Origin: Bacteroidaceae bacterium
GTDB lineage: Bacteria > Bacteroidota > Bacteroidia > Bacteroidales > Bacteroidaceae
Direction of reading: 5' to 3'
DNA length: 53,879 nt
NCBI GenBank assembly: GCA_900770655.1
Contig: CAAGLA010000010.1
Location: 1-53,879 of the forward strand
Program-made: the position numbers and the translations under genes
Notes under the pieces: model-generated
The model's input: the letters and a program-made list of their open reading frames with translations, nothing else
Told to the model about the DNA's origin: nothing
The model's database searches: none
Shown: piece after piece, positions 33,048 to 41,492 of the stretch
Layout: each line of letters opens with the position of its first letter
Position numbering within the stretch: the first letter of the stretch is position 1

Positions 33048-33977
33048 ATGGATAGTGCAAATACAAATAAAATCCCTGTTTTTCAGCGCCCGCTGTGGGT
33101 GGTGCTCTTTGCGCTCACCGCTGCAACGGCGTGGGGCTGGGCATACCCGTTGATAAAGCTCGGCTTTGCCGAATTTGCCATTACCCCCGATATGACAGCA
33201 AGCAAAGTGTTGTTTGCCGGTGTGAGGTTTGCCATTGCCGGGCTTGTGGTGCTTGCGATAGCCGGCTATACAGGCCGTAAATTTGCTGTAAAGAACAGTG
33301 CCGGCTGGGTGTATATATCCCTATATGCACTGCTGAATACAACAATACATTATGCCTGTTTCTATATAGGACTGTCGCATAGCGAAGGTGCAAGGGCGGC
33401 TATTCTTAACTCTTTGGGTGTTTTTCTGCTTGTTCTGCTTGCCTGCGTTTTCTTTAAGAGCGACAAGCTCACCGGGAGCAAACTGCTTGGCTGTGTTATT
33501 GGGTTTGCCGGAATTATGGCTCTTAATATGGGAGGTGCCGGCAGTGGCGGTTTCTCGTTTATGGGCGACGGAATGATAATACTCAATGCGCTCTGTTCGG
33601 CATTTGCCGGTCTTATGACCCGTGGACTGGGAGCGCGTGTCGATGTTTTTGTGGGAACGGGGTACAGCCTTGCCATAGGTGGTGTTATGCTGCTTTTGCC
33701 GGGTATACTGTTTGGTGGAGTGCTGCCGCGCATATCGGTTGAGGGAGTGGTTATTCTTCTTCTGCTGGTTGCTATTTCTGCTCTTGGTTTCACTCTTTAC
33801 AATAAACTGCTCAGCTGCAACCCTGTTGGCAAGGTAGCCATCTTCAACTCATTGATTCCAGTTGTGGGTGCTGTCACGTCGTGTCTATGCTTGGGCGAAC
33901 CTTTCTATACCAAGTATATTGTTGCGGCGACATTGGCAACTGCGGGCATATACATAATCAATTCAAAAAAAGGGTAG
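33048..33977 (+). CDS. EamA/DMT family transporter
   Basis: A 309-residue inner-membrane protein with ten predicted transmembrane segments in two EamA repeats. The second repeat ends with the typical PVVGAVTSCLCLGEP motif. Members export metabolites or amino acids; the substrate is unknown. It follows the helicase by 17 bases and ends at a strong bidirectional hairpin. Confidence 0.88.
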   Translation: MDSANTNKIPVFQRPLWVVLFALTAATAWGWAYPLIKLGFAEFAITPDMTASKVLFAGVRFAIAGLVVLAIAGYTGRKFAVKNSAGWVYISLYALLNTTIHYACFYIGLSHSEGARAAILNSLGVFLLVLLACVFFKSDKLTGSKLLGCVIGFAGIMALNMGGAGSGGFSFMGDGMIILNALCSAFAGLMTRGLGARVDVFVGTGYSLAIGGVMLLLPGILFGGVLPRISVEGVVILLLLVAISALGFTLYNKLLSCNPVGKVAIFNSLIPVVGAVTSCLCLGEPFYTKYIVAATLATAGIYIINSKKG

Positions 33978-33986
33978 TGCATAAAA

Positions 33987-34040
33987 GCATATTGCATAAT
34001 AGAGGGTAGCCAGCGGGCTACCCTCTATTATGCAATATGC
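33987..34040. terminator. Shared hairpin between convergent genes
   Basis: A perfect stem (GCATATTGCATAATAGAGGG... with its complement) around a three-base AGC loop, between the EamA gene and the biotin-carrier gene. It can serve both strands. Confidence 0.82.
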
Positions 34041-34054
34041 CTTAACGTCTTTTC

Positions 34055-34492
34055 TTATTCGAGCACTACAAGAACTGCGCCGTCGGCTACAGTGTCGCCT
34101 TTGGATACCTGAATGGCTGTTACCTTGCCGTCGCGGTCGGCATTTATGTTGTTCTCCATTTTCATAGCCTCTAAGGTAACTACAGTGTCGCCCTTCTTCA
34201 CAGTGTCGCCTACCTTTACCTTAACCTCAATAATAACTCCCGGAAGCGGGGTCTTTATAGCGTGGCCTGCCACAGGTGCTGCACTGGCGGCAGCTGCCGG
34301 TGCTGCTGCAGGTGCGGCGGCGGGCTTGGCAGCTGCGGGCTGTACTTTCACAACAGGTTTCTCCTCAACAGGCTTTTCCCACTCTACAACATATTCTGTA
34401 CCGTTTACGGCAACTTTGGCAGTTGTTTCGTTAACCTCGTTAATTGCAACATTGTATTTGTTGCCCTCTATGGTATATTTATATTCTTTCAT
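34055..34492 (-). CDS. Biotin carboxyl carrier subunit
   Basis: 145 residues: an N-terminal part, an Ala/Pro-rich flexible linker (about 48-76) and a C-terminal biotinyl domain with EAMKM (biotinylated Lys111). It carries CO2 between the carboxyltransferase and its partner. It is the last gene of the mce-mmdA-(small subunit)-BCCP operon and corresponds to the gamma subunit of methylmalonyl-CoA decarboxylase or the biotin carrier of propionyl-CoA carboxylase. Confidence 0.93.
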   Translation of the reverse strand: MKEYKYTIEGNKYNVAINEVNETTAKVAVNGTEYVVEWEKPVEEKPVVKVQPAAAKPAAAPAAAPAAAASAAPVAGHAIKTPLPGVIIEVKVKVGDTVKKGDTVVTLEAMKMENNINADRDGKVTAIQVSKGDTVADGAVLVVLE

Positions 34493-34501
34493 AGCTGTCC
34501 T

Positions 34502-34651
34502 TTATTTATTAAGATTGTTCCAATGTTTGTTTATATATGTTATTGTGAGCACGCCGCTTTCGTTGTCGTGCACATTCTCGCCAAGATATTCGGCAAGTGC
34601 CATAGAAATGGCTGCAACGGTGGCGTTGTCTATTTTCTTGTTCTCTTCCAT
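34502..34651 (-). CDS. Small MmdE / OadG-C-terminus-like subunit
   Basis: A 49-residue gene between mmdA and the biotin carrier: MEENKKIDNATVAAISMALA, then EYLGENVHDNESGVLTI. The ATG lies 12 bases after the mmdA stop, and its TAA is 9 bases before the carrier's start. In Veillonella the decarboxylase has a similar small epsilon subunit related to the C terminus of the delta (OadG) subunit. There is no transmembrane segment, so this copy cannot anchor the complex. The assignment rests on position and pattern. Confidence 0.72.
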   Translation of the reverse strand: MEENKKIDNATVAAISMALAEYLGENVHDNESGVLTITYINKHWNNLNK

Positions 34652-34663
34652 AACAGTTCTGTT

Positions 34664-36217
34664 TTATAGTGGAATATTACCGTGTTTCTTTCTCGGGAGG
34701 TCCTGACGCTTGCTTTCGAGCTGTGCAAGGGCACGTATTATGCGGAACCTTGTGTTGCGTGGCTCAATAACGTCGTCTATGTAACCATACTTGGCTGCTT
34801 GGTACGGGTTTGCAAACAGGCGGTTGTACTCGGCCTCTTTCTCGGCAATGAACTGCTTGGGGTCTTCGGCCTCTTTCGCCTCTTTTGCATATAGAACCTC
34901 TGCAGCGCCGGCAGCACCCATAACGGCAATTTCGGCACTTGGCCAAGCGTAGTTGAGGTCGGCACGCAGCTGCTTGCAGGCCATAACTATGTGCGAACCG
35001 CCGTACGACTTTCTCAGTGTTACAGTTACCTTAGGCACTGTTGCCTCGCCATAGGCATACAGCAGCTTGGCACCGTGCAGAATAACTGCGTTGTATTCCT
35101 GAGCTGTGCCGGGAAGGAAACCGGGAACGTCTACAAGCGTAACGAGCGGAATGTTGAATGCGTCGCAGAAACGCACGAAGCGTGCACCCTTGCGCGACGA
35201 GTTGCAGTCGAGCACACCGGCATATTTGCAAGGCTGGTTGGCAACAATGCCAACCGACTTGCCATTCATTCTGGCAAAGCCCACAATGATGTTCTGCGCA
35301 TAGTCGCGGTGTACTTCGAGGAATTCGCCATTGTCGACAACTTCGGCAATTACGCGGTACATATCGTATGCTTGGTTGGGGTTGTCGGGGATAATGGAGT
35401 TCAGTACATCGCTTGTGCGGTTAATCGGGTCGTTGCAGGGAACATCGGGCACGCTCTCCATATTGTTCTGAGGAATGTAGCTCATAAGCTTGCGTATTAG
35501 TGCAAGGCCCTCCTCTTCGGTCTGGGCTGTGAAGTGTGTCACGCCCGATTTGCTTGAGTGTACGCTTGCACCGCCAAGCTCCTCTTGTGTCACAACCTCT
35601 CCAAGCACAGTCTTTACCACCTTTGGACCTGTCAGGAACATATAGGCAGTACCTTCCATCATAATTGTGAAGTCGGTAAGGGCCGGAGAGTATACCGCAC
35701 CTCCGGCGCAGGGGCCGAATATGCCTGAAATTTGCGGGATTACACCCGATGCCATAATGTTGCGCTGGAATATTTCGGCATAGCCGGCAAGAGCGTTTAT
35801 ACCCTCTTGAATGCGTGCACCGCCGCTGTCGTTTATACCAATTACAGGAGCACCGACTTTCATTGCCATATCCATTACCTTGCAAATCTTCTGTGCCATA
35901 GTCTCCGACAGTGAACCGCCGGTAACGGTGAAGTCCTGCGCGAATATGTAGACAAGGCGGCCTTCTATTGTGCCGCTGCCAACAACAACGCCATCGCCCA
36001 AAAACTGTTTCTTTTCTTGACCGAAGTTCGTGCAGCGGTGTGTGACGAACATATCCATCTCTTCGAAAGAGCCCTTGTCGAGCAGCATATCTATTCTCTC
36101 GCGGGCAGTGTATTTGCCGCGTTCGTGCTGTTTTTCAATAGCCTTCTCGCCGCCGCCCACACGTGCTTTGGCACGCAAGGCAACCAACTCTTTTATTTTT
36201 TCAAATTGTTTGCTCAT
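34664..36217 (-). CDS. Methylmalonyl-CoA decarboxylase alpha / propionyl-CoA carboxylase beta subunit
   Basis: A 517-residue carboxyltransferase of the crotonase-like acyl-CoA carboxylase family. Oxyanion-hole and CoA-binding segments are intact (GVIPQISGIFGPCAGGAVYSP near 158-178; GFLPGTAQE near 370). In Bacteroidales it usually acts in the succinate-propionate pathway, decarboxylating (S)-methylmalonyl-CoA. It follows the epimerase by about 50 bases. No biotin carboxylase gene is here, which favours the decarboxylase reading. Confidence 0.92.
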   Translation of the reverse strand: MSKQFEKIKELVALRAKARVGGGEKAIEKQHERGKYTARERIDMLLDKGSFEEMDMFVTHRCTNFGQEKKQFLGDGVVVGSGTIEGRLVYIFAQDFTVTGGSLSETMAQKICKVMDMAMKVGAPVIGINDSGGARIQEGINALAGYAEIFQRNIMASGVIPQISGIFGPCAGGAVYSPALTDFTIMMEGTAYMFLTGPKVVKTVLGEVVTQEELGGASVHSSKSGVTHFTAQTEEEGLALIRKLMSYIPQNNMESVPDVPCNDPINRTSDVLNSIIPDNPNQAYDMYRVIAEVVDNGEFLEVHRDYAQNIIVGFARMNGKSVGIVANQPCKYAGVLDCNSSRKGARFVRFCDAFNIPLVTLVDVPGFLPGTAQEYNAVILHGAKLLYAYGEATVPKVTVTLRKSYGGSHIVMACKQLRADLNYAWPSAEIAVMGAAGAAEVLYAKEAKEAEDPKQFIAEKEAEYNRLFANPYQAAKYGYIDDVIEPRNTRFRIIRALAQLESKRQDLPRKKHGNIPL

Positions 36218-36266
36218 ACTATAAGCTTTTTAAAATATGGTTCCAATGTCTATCTGTTTTCTCTCT

Positions 36267-36671
36267 TTATTCTTCGCACAATTCGGTGAGCACACCCATA
36301 GTCGATTTAGGGTGCAGGAATGCGATTTGCAGCCCTTCGGCTCCTTTCCGTGGAGCCTTGTCAATGGTGCGAATCTCCTTTTGCGCACACTCTTCAATAG
36401 CTTGTGCCACTCCGTCTTCAACCTTGTAGGCAATGTGGTGTATGCCCTCGCCGCGGTTCTCAATGAATTTTGCTATAGTGCTGTCGGGCGATGTTGCCTC
36501 GAGCAGCTCAATTTTTGTTTCACCTACACGCAGAAAAGCAGTGCGTACCTTCTGGTCCTCAACAGTCTCTATGTTGTAGCACTCGAATCCAAGAACATTC
36601 TCGTAATAGGGCAATGCCTCTTCAATGCTTTTTACGGCAATTCCCAAGTGTTCGATTTTTGAAATTTTCAT
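36267..36671 (-). CDS. Methylmalonyl-CoA epimerase
   Basis: A 134-residue VOC-fold enzyme interconverting the R and S forms of methylmalonyl-CoA. Likely metal ligands are His8 (KIEHLGIAV), Glu55, His79 (EGIHHIAY) and Glu131 near the C terminus. It is the first gene of the operon, placing the epimerase just before the decarboxylase that uses its product. Confidence 0.94.
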   Translation of the reverse strand: MKISKIEHLGIAVKSIEEALPYYENVLGFECYNIETVEDQKVRTAFLRVGETKIELLEATSPDSTIAKFIENRGEGIHHIAYKVEDGVAQAIEECAQKEIRTIDKAPRKGAEGLQIAFLHPKSTMGVLTELCEE

Positions 36672-36708
36672 AAGTAGAAATTTGAGTTTATACTATGGTC
36701 ATTCGTGG

Positions 36709-36740
36709 CGAAGATAGTTAATAAATCGAAAGTCGGCAAA
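36709..36740 (-). promoter_or_regulatory. Promoter of the mce operon
   Basis: Minus-strand TTTG (36737-36740), 20 bases, TATCTTCG (36709-36716), about 38 bases before mce. Confidence 0.72.
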
Positions 36741-36826
36741 CAAAAGCCCCTTTTTTTCATACAATAAAACAGACGCCGGTGCATATTAAATATTAATAGG
36801 TGTAAATATCTTATTTACAATAAATT

Positions 36827-36856
36827 TTTGTTAATTGTTTTTTTGTTATATCTTTG
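36827..36856 (+). promoter_or_regulatory. Promoter of the Ser/Thr kinase gene
   Basis: TTTG (36827-36830), 18 bases, TATCTTTG (36849-36856). The leader to the chosen ATG is about 100 bases, and the promoter sits inside the longer open frame, which argues against the longer start. Confidence 0.7.
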
Positions 36857-36962
36857 CGGGGGAAGAGGCCTTAGGGCGTTTTCTCTATTTGTAATCTGTG
36901 TTTGCTTAGTTCATACACAGATATTTTCGTTATTTAAACAGGTAATAAATAAATATAACACT

Positions 36963-39248
36963 ATGAATCTACAGCCAGGCTCTCAATTACAGGGTGGACG
37001 CTACACCATTGGAAAAGTCTTAGGTCAGGGTGGTTTCGGTATCACATATCTTGGTGAACAGACCGGTCTAGGACGTAAAGTGGCAATTAAAGAGTTTTTC
37101 ATTAAAGAACATTGTGACCGTGCCGACGGCAATTCTTTTGTCTCTATAGGCACAGTCGGCAGTAGAGGCCTTGTCGAAAAATTCCGTGAGAAATTTGTAA
37201 AGGAGGCACGTAATATTGCCAAACTTAAACACGTGAACATTGTTTCCATTATCGATATTTTCGAGGAGAACAATACCGCCTATTATGTAATGGACTATCT
37301 CGAAGGCGGTTCGCTCAGCGACCTTATAAACCGTGAGGGTGCTCTCGACGAAGCAACAGCAGTGCGTTATATATCACAGGTGGCGTCGGCACTCGACCAT
37401 CTTCATTCCAAGAAGATGATGCACCTCGATGTCAAGCCTGCAAATATTCTCATAGACAATGAAGGCAATGCCGTTCTCATAGACTTCGGTTTGTCTAAGC
37501 AGTACGACAGCGAAGGTATGCAGACAAGTACAAGCCTCACAGGCCTTAGCCACGGTTATTCTCCGCTGGAGCAGTACCGCGACGGCGGAGCCGGAACATT
37601 CTCGCCGGCAACCGATATCTATTCGCTTGGCGCAACGCTCTACAAGGTCATAACAGGCAAGACACCTCCCGAAGCTGTCGACCTTATAAACGCCGACCTT
37701 CCTGCAATGCCGGCCAATATATCCTCTTCGGTAAAGAATGCAATAGAGGTATCTATGCGTTCGCGCCGTATAGACCGTCCTCAGAATATTTCGGAGTTCC
37801 TTGCTCTGCTTAACGGCAGTTCAAGTGCTGCAGCAGCCGGTATGGCTGCGGCCGGTGCTGTTGCCGGTGGTATTGCTATGCCATCGCAGAGTGACAAGAC
37901 GGAAATAATTGCTCCAAACAGCGACAAGACCGAAATTGCAACCCCTTACAGCGACAAGACTGAGATTGCAACCCCTTACAGCGACAAAACCGAGATTGCA
38001 ACACCATTCAGTGACAAAACGGAGATAGCAACTCCATTCAGTGACAAAACAGAAATTGCAACACCTTTCAGCGACAAGACCGAGATTCTTACTCCTCAAA
38101 GCGACAAGACCGAAATACTTGGTCGTGGCGGCGACAGAACAGTCATTGCAGCTGCGGCATACGCTAAAGGCGAGAAACCCGGACAGCAACAGCCCGTGCG
38201 TCAGCAACCGGCTGCACCGGTAACACCGGCGGCACCTCAAAATGAACCCAAAAAGAAGTCGGGCTCTTCGAAATGGCTTGTAATTCTGCTGTTGCTGTTG
38301 TTATTTGCTGTTGGCGGAGCAGCGGCCTATTTCTTCCTGCTCAGCAAAGATGCTATAGCAGGCGATGACAAGGAACGCACCGAAAGGGTAGACGATGACG
38401 ACAACCGTCGCACCAGTCGTCGCAATGCCAATGAAGAAGAGGAAGAAGATCTTGTTGTTGAGCCTGTTGAAACAGATAGCTTGGGTGGCGAGCCGGCAGA
38501 GACTCCCGAATTGCCTGCAGTAGACGAACCTGTAGCGCAAGTTACAGAAAATCGGCAGCCGGCAGCACCTGTTACACCGACAGCGCCTGTTGCACCGGCA
38601 CCTGCACCGGCACCACGCCCTGCGCCTGTTGCGCCACAACCTAGGCCCGAGACTGCAGCACAACAGCCTTCTCCTGCACCATCAAACAGCTACGAAGCAA
38701 ACTACAACGCCGGCATTTCAACAAGCCAGTCTGTAGACCTCGGCTTGCCCAGCGGTATAAAATGGGCCGGTTACAATGTGGGAGCAAGCTCACCTTCGGG
38801 TGCCGGCAGTTACTATTCTTGGGGTGAGCTCACAACCAAGAACGATTACATTGCCGAATCGTACCAGTACAATGGCGTAGACTTAGGTTCCAGCATCTGT
38901 GGCACCGGGTACGACGTTGCACGTCAGCAGTGGGGCGGCAGCTGGAGAATGCCTACAAAATCGGAATTCGATGAACTTGTTTTCCGTTGTAAATTCGAAT
39001 GGACAACATTTAATGGCGTAGGCGGTTATAGAGTGGTTGGTCCTAACGGAAAGAGTATATTCTTCCCCGCCGTAGGTTACTACAGCGGTCCGGGTACGCT
39101 CGAAGCCGGTGATGTTGTAAGGTTCTGGTCGGGAACACGTCACAGGGAGAGAGACGGTTATGCATATTACCTTAAGATAGCCGGTAGAGCCGGTGTCTAC
39201 TACGGTAGCCGTGAGTTCGGTATGCCTGTGCGTCCTGTGCATCCATAA
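36963..39248 (+). CDS. Transmembrane Ser/Thr protein kinase with SDKTEI repeats and FSM-type domain
   Basis: 761 residues from the ATG at 36963 (MNLQPGSQLQGGRYTIGK). A cytoplasmic kinase domain (about 14-285) has GQGGFG at 21-26, Lys43, HLDVKPAN (catalytic Asp156; Leu in the place of the HRD Arg) and DFG at 174-176. Residues about 310-389 are eight decapeptide repeats of SDKTEIATPY type plus a degenerate ninth. A Pro/Gln-rich stretch, one transmembrane segment (about 437-459), an acidic then Pro/Ala-rich spacer, and a domain from about 590 to the end follow (VDLGLPSGIKWAGYNVG, WGGSWRMPTKSEFDEL). The last matches the fibrobacter-succinogenes-major type common on Bacteroidota surfaces. A signalling receptor is the natural reading; ligand and targets are unknown. 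Confidence 0.9.
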   Translation: MNLQPGSQLQGGRYTIGKVLGQGGFGITYLGEQTGLGRKVAIKEFFIKEHCDRADGNSFVSIGTVGSRGLVEKFREKFVKEARNIAKLKHVNIVSIIDIFEENNTAYYVMDYLEGGSLSDLINREGALDEATAVRYISQVASALDHLHSKKMMHLDVKPANILIDNEGNAVLIDFGLSKQYDSEGMQTSTSLTGLSHGYSPLEQYRDGGAGTFSPATDIYSLGATLYKVITGKTPPEAVDLINADLPAMPANISSSVKNAIEVSMRSRRIDRPQNISEFLALLNGSSSAAAAGMAAAGAVAGGIAMPSQSDKTEIIAPNSDKTEIATPYSDKTEIATPYSDKTEIATPFSDKTEIATPFSDKTEIATPFSDKTEILTPQSDKTEILGRGGDRTVIAAAAYAKGEKPGQQQPVRQQPAAPVTPAAPQNEPKKKSGSSKWLVILLLLLLFAVGGAAAYFFLLSKDAIAGDDKERTERVDDDDNRRTSRRNANEEEEEDLVVEPVETDSLGGEPAETPELPAVDEPVAQVTENRQPAAPVTPTAPVAPAPAPAPRPAPVAPQPRPETAAQQPSPAPSNSYEANYNAGISTSQSVDLGLPSGIKWAGYNVGASSPSGAGSYYSWGELTTKNDYIAESYQYNGVDLGSSICGTGYDVARQQWGGSWRMPTKSEFDELVFRCKFEWTTFNGVGGYRVVGPNGKSIFFPAVGYYSGPGTLEAGDVVRFWSGTRHRERDGYAYYLKIAGRAGVYYGSREFGMPVRPVHP
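37890..38129 (+). repeat. Tandem 30-base repeat inside the kinase gene
   Basis: Eight in-frame 30-base units, each starting AGY GAC AAR AC, encode SDKTEI plus four variable residues. A ninth degenerate unit (GDRTVI) runs to 38159. The units differ at synonymous positions, so the array is not freshly duplicated. Confidence 0.92.
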
Positions 39249-39267
39249 ACGAATTGCCGTTCAATAG

Positions 39268-39307
39268 CAAAATAGAACTGCTTGGCACGCCAAGCAGTTC
39301 TATTTTG
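39268..39307 (+). terminator. Terminator of the kinase gene
   Basis: CAAAATAGAACTGCTTGGC pairs with its exact complement across two bases, followed by TTGTTTCCCC; it begins 20 bases past the stop. Confidence 0.8.
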
Positions 39308-39413
39308 TTGTTTCCCCTGCACCGTTTTTCTCTTTATTGTCCTTTTTGTGCCAAATTATAGGTATAAGCGAAACAAAATCAGCAAATTTGGCTGTAGTCT
39401 ACCCGCTTTTTAG

Positions 39414-39421
39414 TATCTTCG
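39414..39421 (+). promoter_or_regulatory. -7 element of the acyl-CoA ligase gene
   Basis: TATCTTCG, 52 bases before the start codon. The nearest TTTG (39387-39390) is 23 bases upstream, slightly long. Confidence 0.5.
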
Positions 39422-39473
39422 CACTGCAAACAGGCAGGCTGCGGCCTGCAATTCATAACAAAATATAACTATT

Positions 39474-41381
39474 ATGAAGAAAACATTGGTAGATCTTTTT
39501 GAGGAATCGGTGAAGCTATATCCTAACAACACCTTCCTCCTTGAGAAAACTGACAAGAAAGAGGGCTTTAAACCAACAACCTATACACAGGTTAAAGAAC
39601 AGGTATACCGTTTAGGTGCCGGTTTTCAGGCTCTCGGTGTTAAGAAAGGCGACAATATGGCTCTTCTCAGCGAAGGCTGTAATATGTGGGTTATAGGTGA
39701 GCTTGCAATGTTCTATGCAGGTGCAGTGAACGTGCCCCTTTCAATAAAGCTCGAAGAGAGCAACGACCTCTATTTCCGTCTCGACCACGGCGATGTTAAA
39801 TATGTATTTGTCTCTAATTACCAGCTGAAGAAGATTCGTGCAATAAAGGACAAACTCGAAAAGGTTGAGAAGATAATTGTATTCGGCAATGCCGGTGAGC
39901 TACAGGAAGGTGAAATCCACGTCGATGAAGTTCTGAAACTTGGCGACGAGTTTCTCGCTTCTCACTCAATGGAAGAGTTCCTTGCAGTGGGGCAGTCAAT
40001 AGCAAACGACGATATTGCCACAATCACCTATACCAGCGGTACAACAGCCGACCCAAAGGGTGTTATGCTCACACACCGCAACTACACTGCTAATGTTGAG
40101 CAGGCTCTGACACTAGTCGATATAGACCAGACTTGGCGCACTCTCATCATTTTGCCTTTGGACCACTGTTTCGCTCACGTTGTAGGTTTCTACATAATGA
40201 TGTCTTGCGGCGCTACAGCAGCAACCGTACAGGTTGGCCGCACAGGTCTCGAAACACTAAAGAACATACCTCTAAACATTAAAGAGGTACGTCCTCACTT
40301 CATATTGTCGGTTCCTTCGCTTGCAAAGACCTTCAAAAAGAATATCGAAGGTGCTATTCGTGCAAAGGGAAAGACAACCGAAAGGCTCTTTAACTGGGGT
40401 ATGTCTTTGCGCCAGAAATACTATGGCGAGAGCAACCTCGACTCAAAAGGTATGCGCGTGCTTTTAAAGCCTCTTGTAGCACTTTTCGACAAACTTATCT
40501 TCTCTAAGGTGCGCGAGAATTTCGGTGGCGAGCTTCGTTTCTTCATTGGCGGCGGTGCCTTGCTCGACAAGGAACTGCAGAACTTCTACATTGGTGTAGG
40601 TATGCCAATGTTTCAGGGTTACGGCCTTTCCGAGGCTACCCCGGTAATATCTTCAAATGGTCCCGAACTCTACCGTTTCGGTTCCAGCGGTAAGCTTGTA
40701 AAGCCCATAGAACTTAAGATTTGCGACGCCGATGGCAAAGAGCTTCCTACAGGCGAGCTTGGTGAAATTGTTGTCAAGGGCGAGAATGTTATGGCCGGCT
40801 ATTGGAAGAATCCTGTTGCTTCGGCCGAAACAGTGCGCGACGGCTACCTGTACACCGGCGACCTCGGTTATATGTCAGAGGAGGGCCTGCTCTACGTCAA
40901 GGGCCGTTTCAAGAGCCTTCTTATTTCGAGCGACGGCGAAAAGTACAGCCCCGAAGGCATAGAGGAGGCATTTGTAAGCCTTTGCCCCACAATAGACCAA
41001 GTTATACTCTACAATAACCAGTCGCCCTATACAATAGCGCTCTTTGTTCCCAACAAGGACAATATTAAGCGTGCACTTGCCGAAAAGAATCTCGACTTTA
41101 CAACAGAGGAGGGCCGCAAGGCTGCCTGCGACCTTGTAAAGGCCGATGTCGACAAGTTCAAGAAGGGTGGTGAGCACGCCGGAATGTTCCCCGAACGTTG
41201 GTTGCCCAGCTGCTTTGCTGTGTTGCCCGAGGCGTTTACCGAGCAGAACGGTATGATGAACAGTACAATGAAGGTTGTACGTGGCAAGGTCGAGAAGTTC
41301 TACCAAGAGCGCATCGATATTCTCTACACAGCCGAAGGCAAGAACCTCTACGAACAGCACAATTTGGATGCTTTCAAGTAA
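39474..41381 (+). CDS. Long-chain fatty acid-CoA ligase
   Basis: A 635-residue adenylate-forming enzyme that activates fatty acids to acyl-CoA. The AMP-binding loop YTSGTTADPKGVMLTHRNY is near 186-204. GYGLSEATPVIS near 382-393, the YTGDLG motif near 463 and the C-terminal domain catalytic Lys region follow. The insertion after the core (LFNWGMSLRQKYYG near 305) is typical of eukaryote-like FACL/FAA forms common in Bacteroidota. No fad or fab genes are next to it; the gene stands alone, with two terminator-like hairpins after it. Confidence 0.92.
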   Translation: MKKTLVDLFEESVKLYPNNTFLLEKTDKKEGFKPTTYTQVKEQVYRLGAGFQALGVKKGDNMALLSEGCNMWVIGELAMFYAGAVNVPLSIKLEESNDLYFRLDHGDVKYVFVSNYQLKKIRAIKDKLEKVEKIIVFGNAGELQEGEIHVDEVLKLGDEFLASHSMEEFLAVGQSIANDDIATITYTSGTTADPKGVMLTHRNYTANVEQALTLVDIDQTWRTLIILPLDHCFAHVVGFYIMMSCGATAATVQVGRTGLETLKNIPLNIKEVRPHFILSVPSLAKTFKKNIEGAIRAKGKTTERLFNWGMSLRQKYYGESNLDSKGMRVLLKPLVALFDKLIFSKVRENFGGELRFFIGGGALLDKELQNFYIGVGMPMFQGYGLSEATPVISSNGPELYRFGSSGKLVKPIELKICDADGKELPTGELGEIVVKGENVMAGYWKNPVASAETVRDGYLYTGDLGYMSEEGLLYVKGRFKSLLISSDGEKYSPEGIEEAFVSLCPTIDQVILYNNQSPYTIALFVPNKDNIKRALAEKNLDFTTEEGRKAACDLVKADVDKFKKGGEHAGMFPERWLPSCFAVLPEAFTEQNGMMNSTMKVVRGKVEKFYQERIDILYTAEGKNLYEQHNLDAFK

Positions 41382-41402
41382 ATAGAATATTCCGAATAAA
41401 TT

Positions 41403-41432
41403 ACAGGCCATTCCCGTGGGGGAGTGGCCTGT
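41403..41432 (+). terminator. Terminator of the acyl-CoA ligase gene
   Basis: ACAGGCCA and TCCC pair with GGGA and TGGCCTGT with small mismatches, then TTTTG. It begins 21 bases past the stop. Confidence 0.7.
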
Positions 41433-41447
41433 TTTGTGTAAACTTTT

Positions 41448-41487
41448 AAAACATTATTGGCGGCCGTGTGGCCGCCAATAATGTTTT
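41448..41487. terminator. Second hairpin, likely terminator of the convergent unit
   Basis: AAAACATTATTGGCGGCC pairs perfectly with GGCCGCCAATAATGTTTT around GTGT. It lies 5 bases past the stop of the 59-residue gene on the minus strand and also has a T run on the plus strand. Confidence 0.8.
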
Positions 41488-41492
41488 TTCTT

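Noticed and set aside
36828..36962. Extended N terminus of the kinase frame with an apparent signal sequence
   Set aside because: The promoter at 36827-36856 overlaps it, so it cannot be translated from that transcript.
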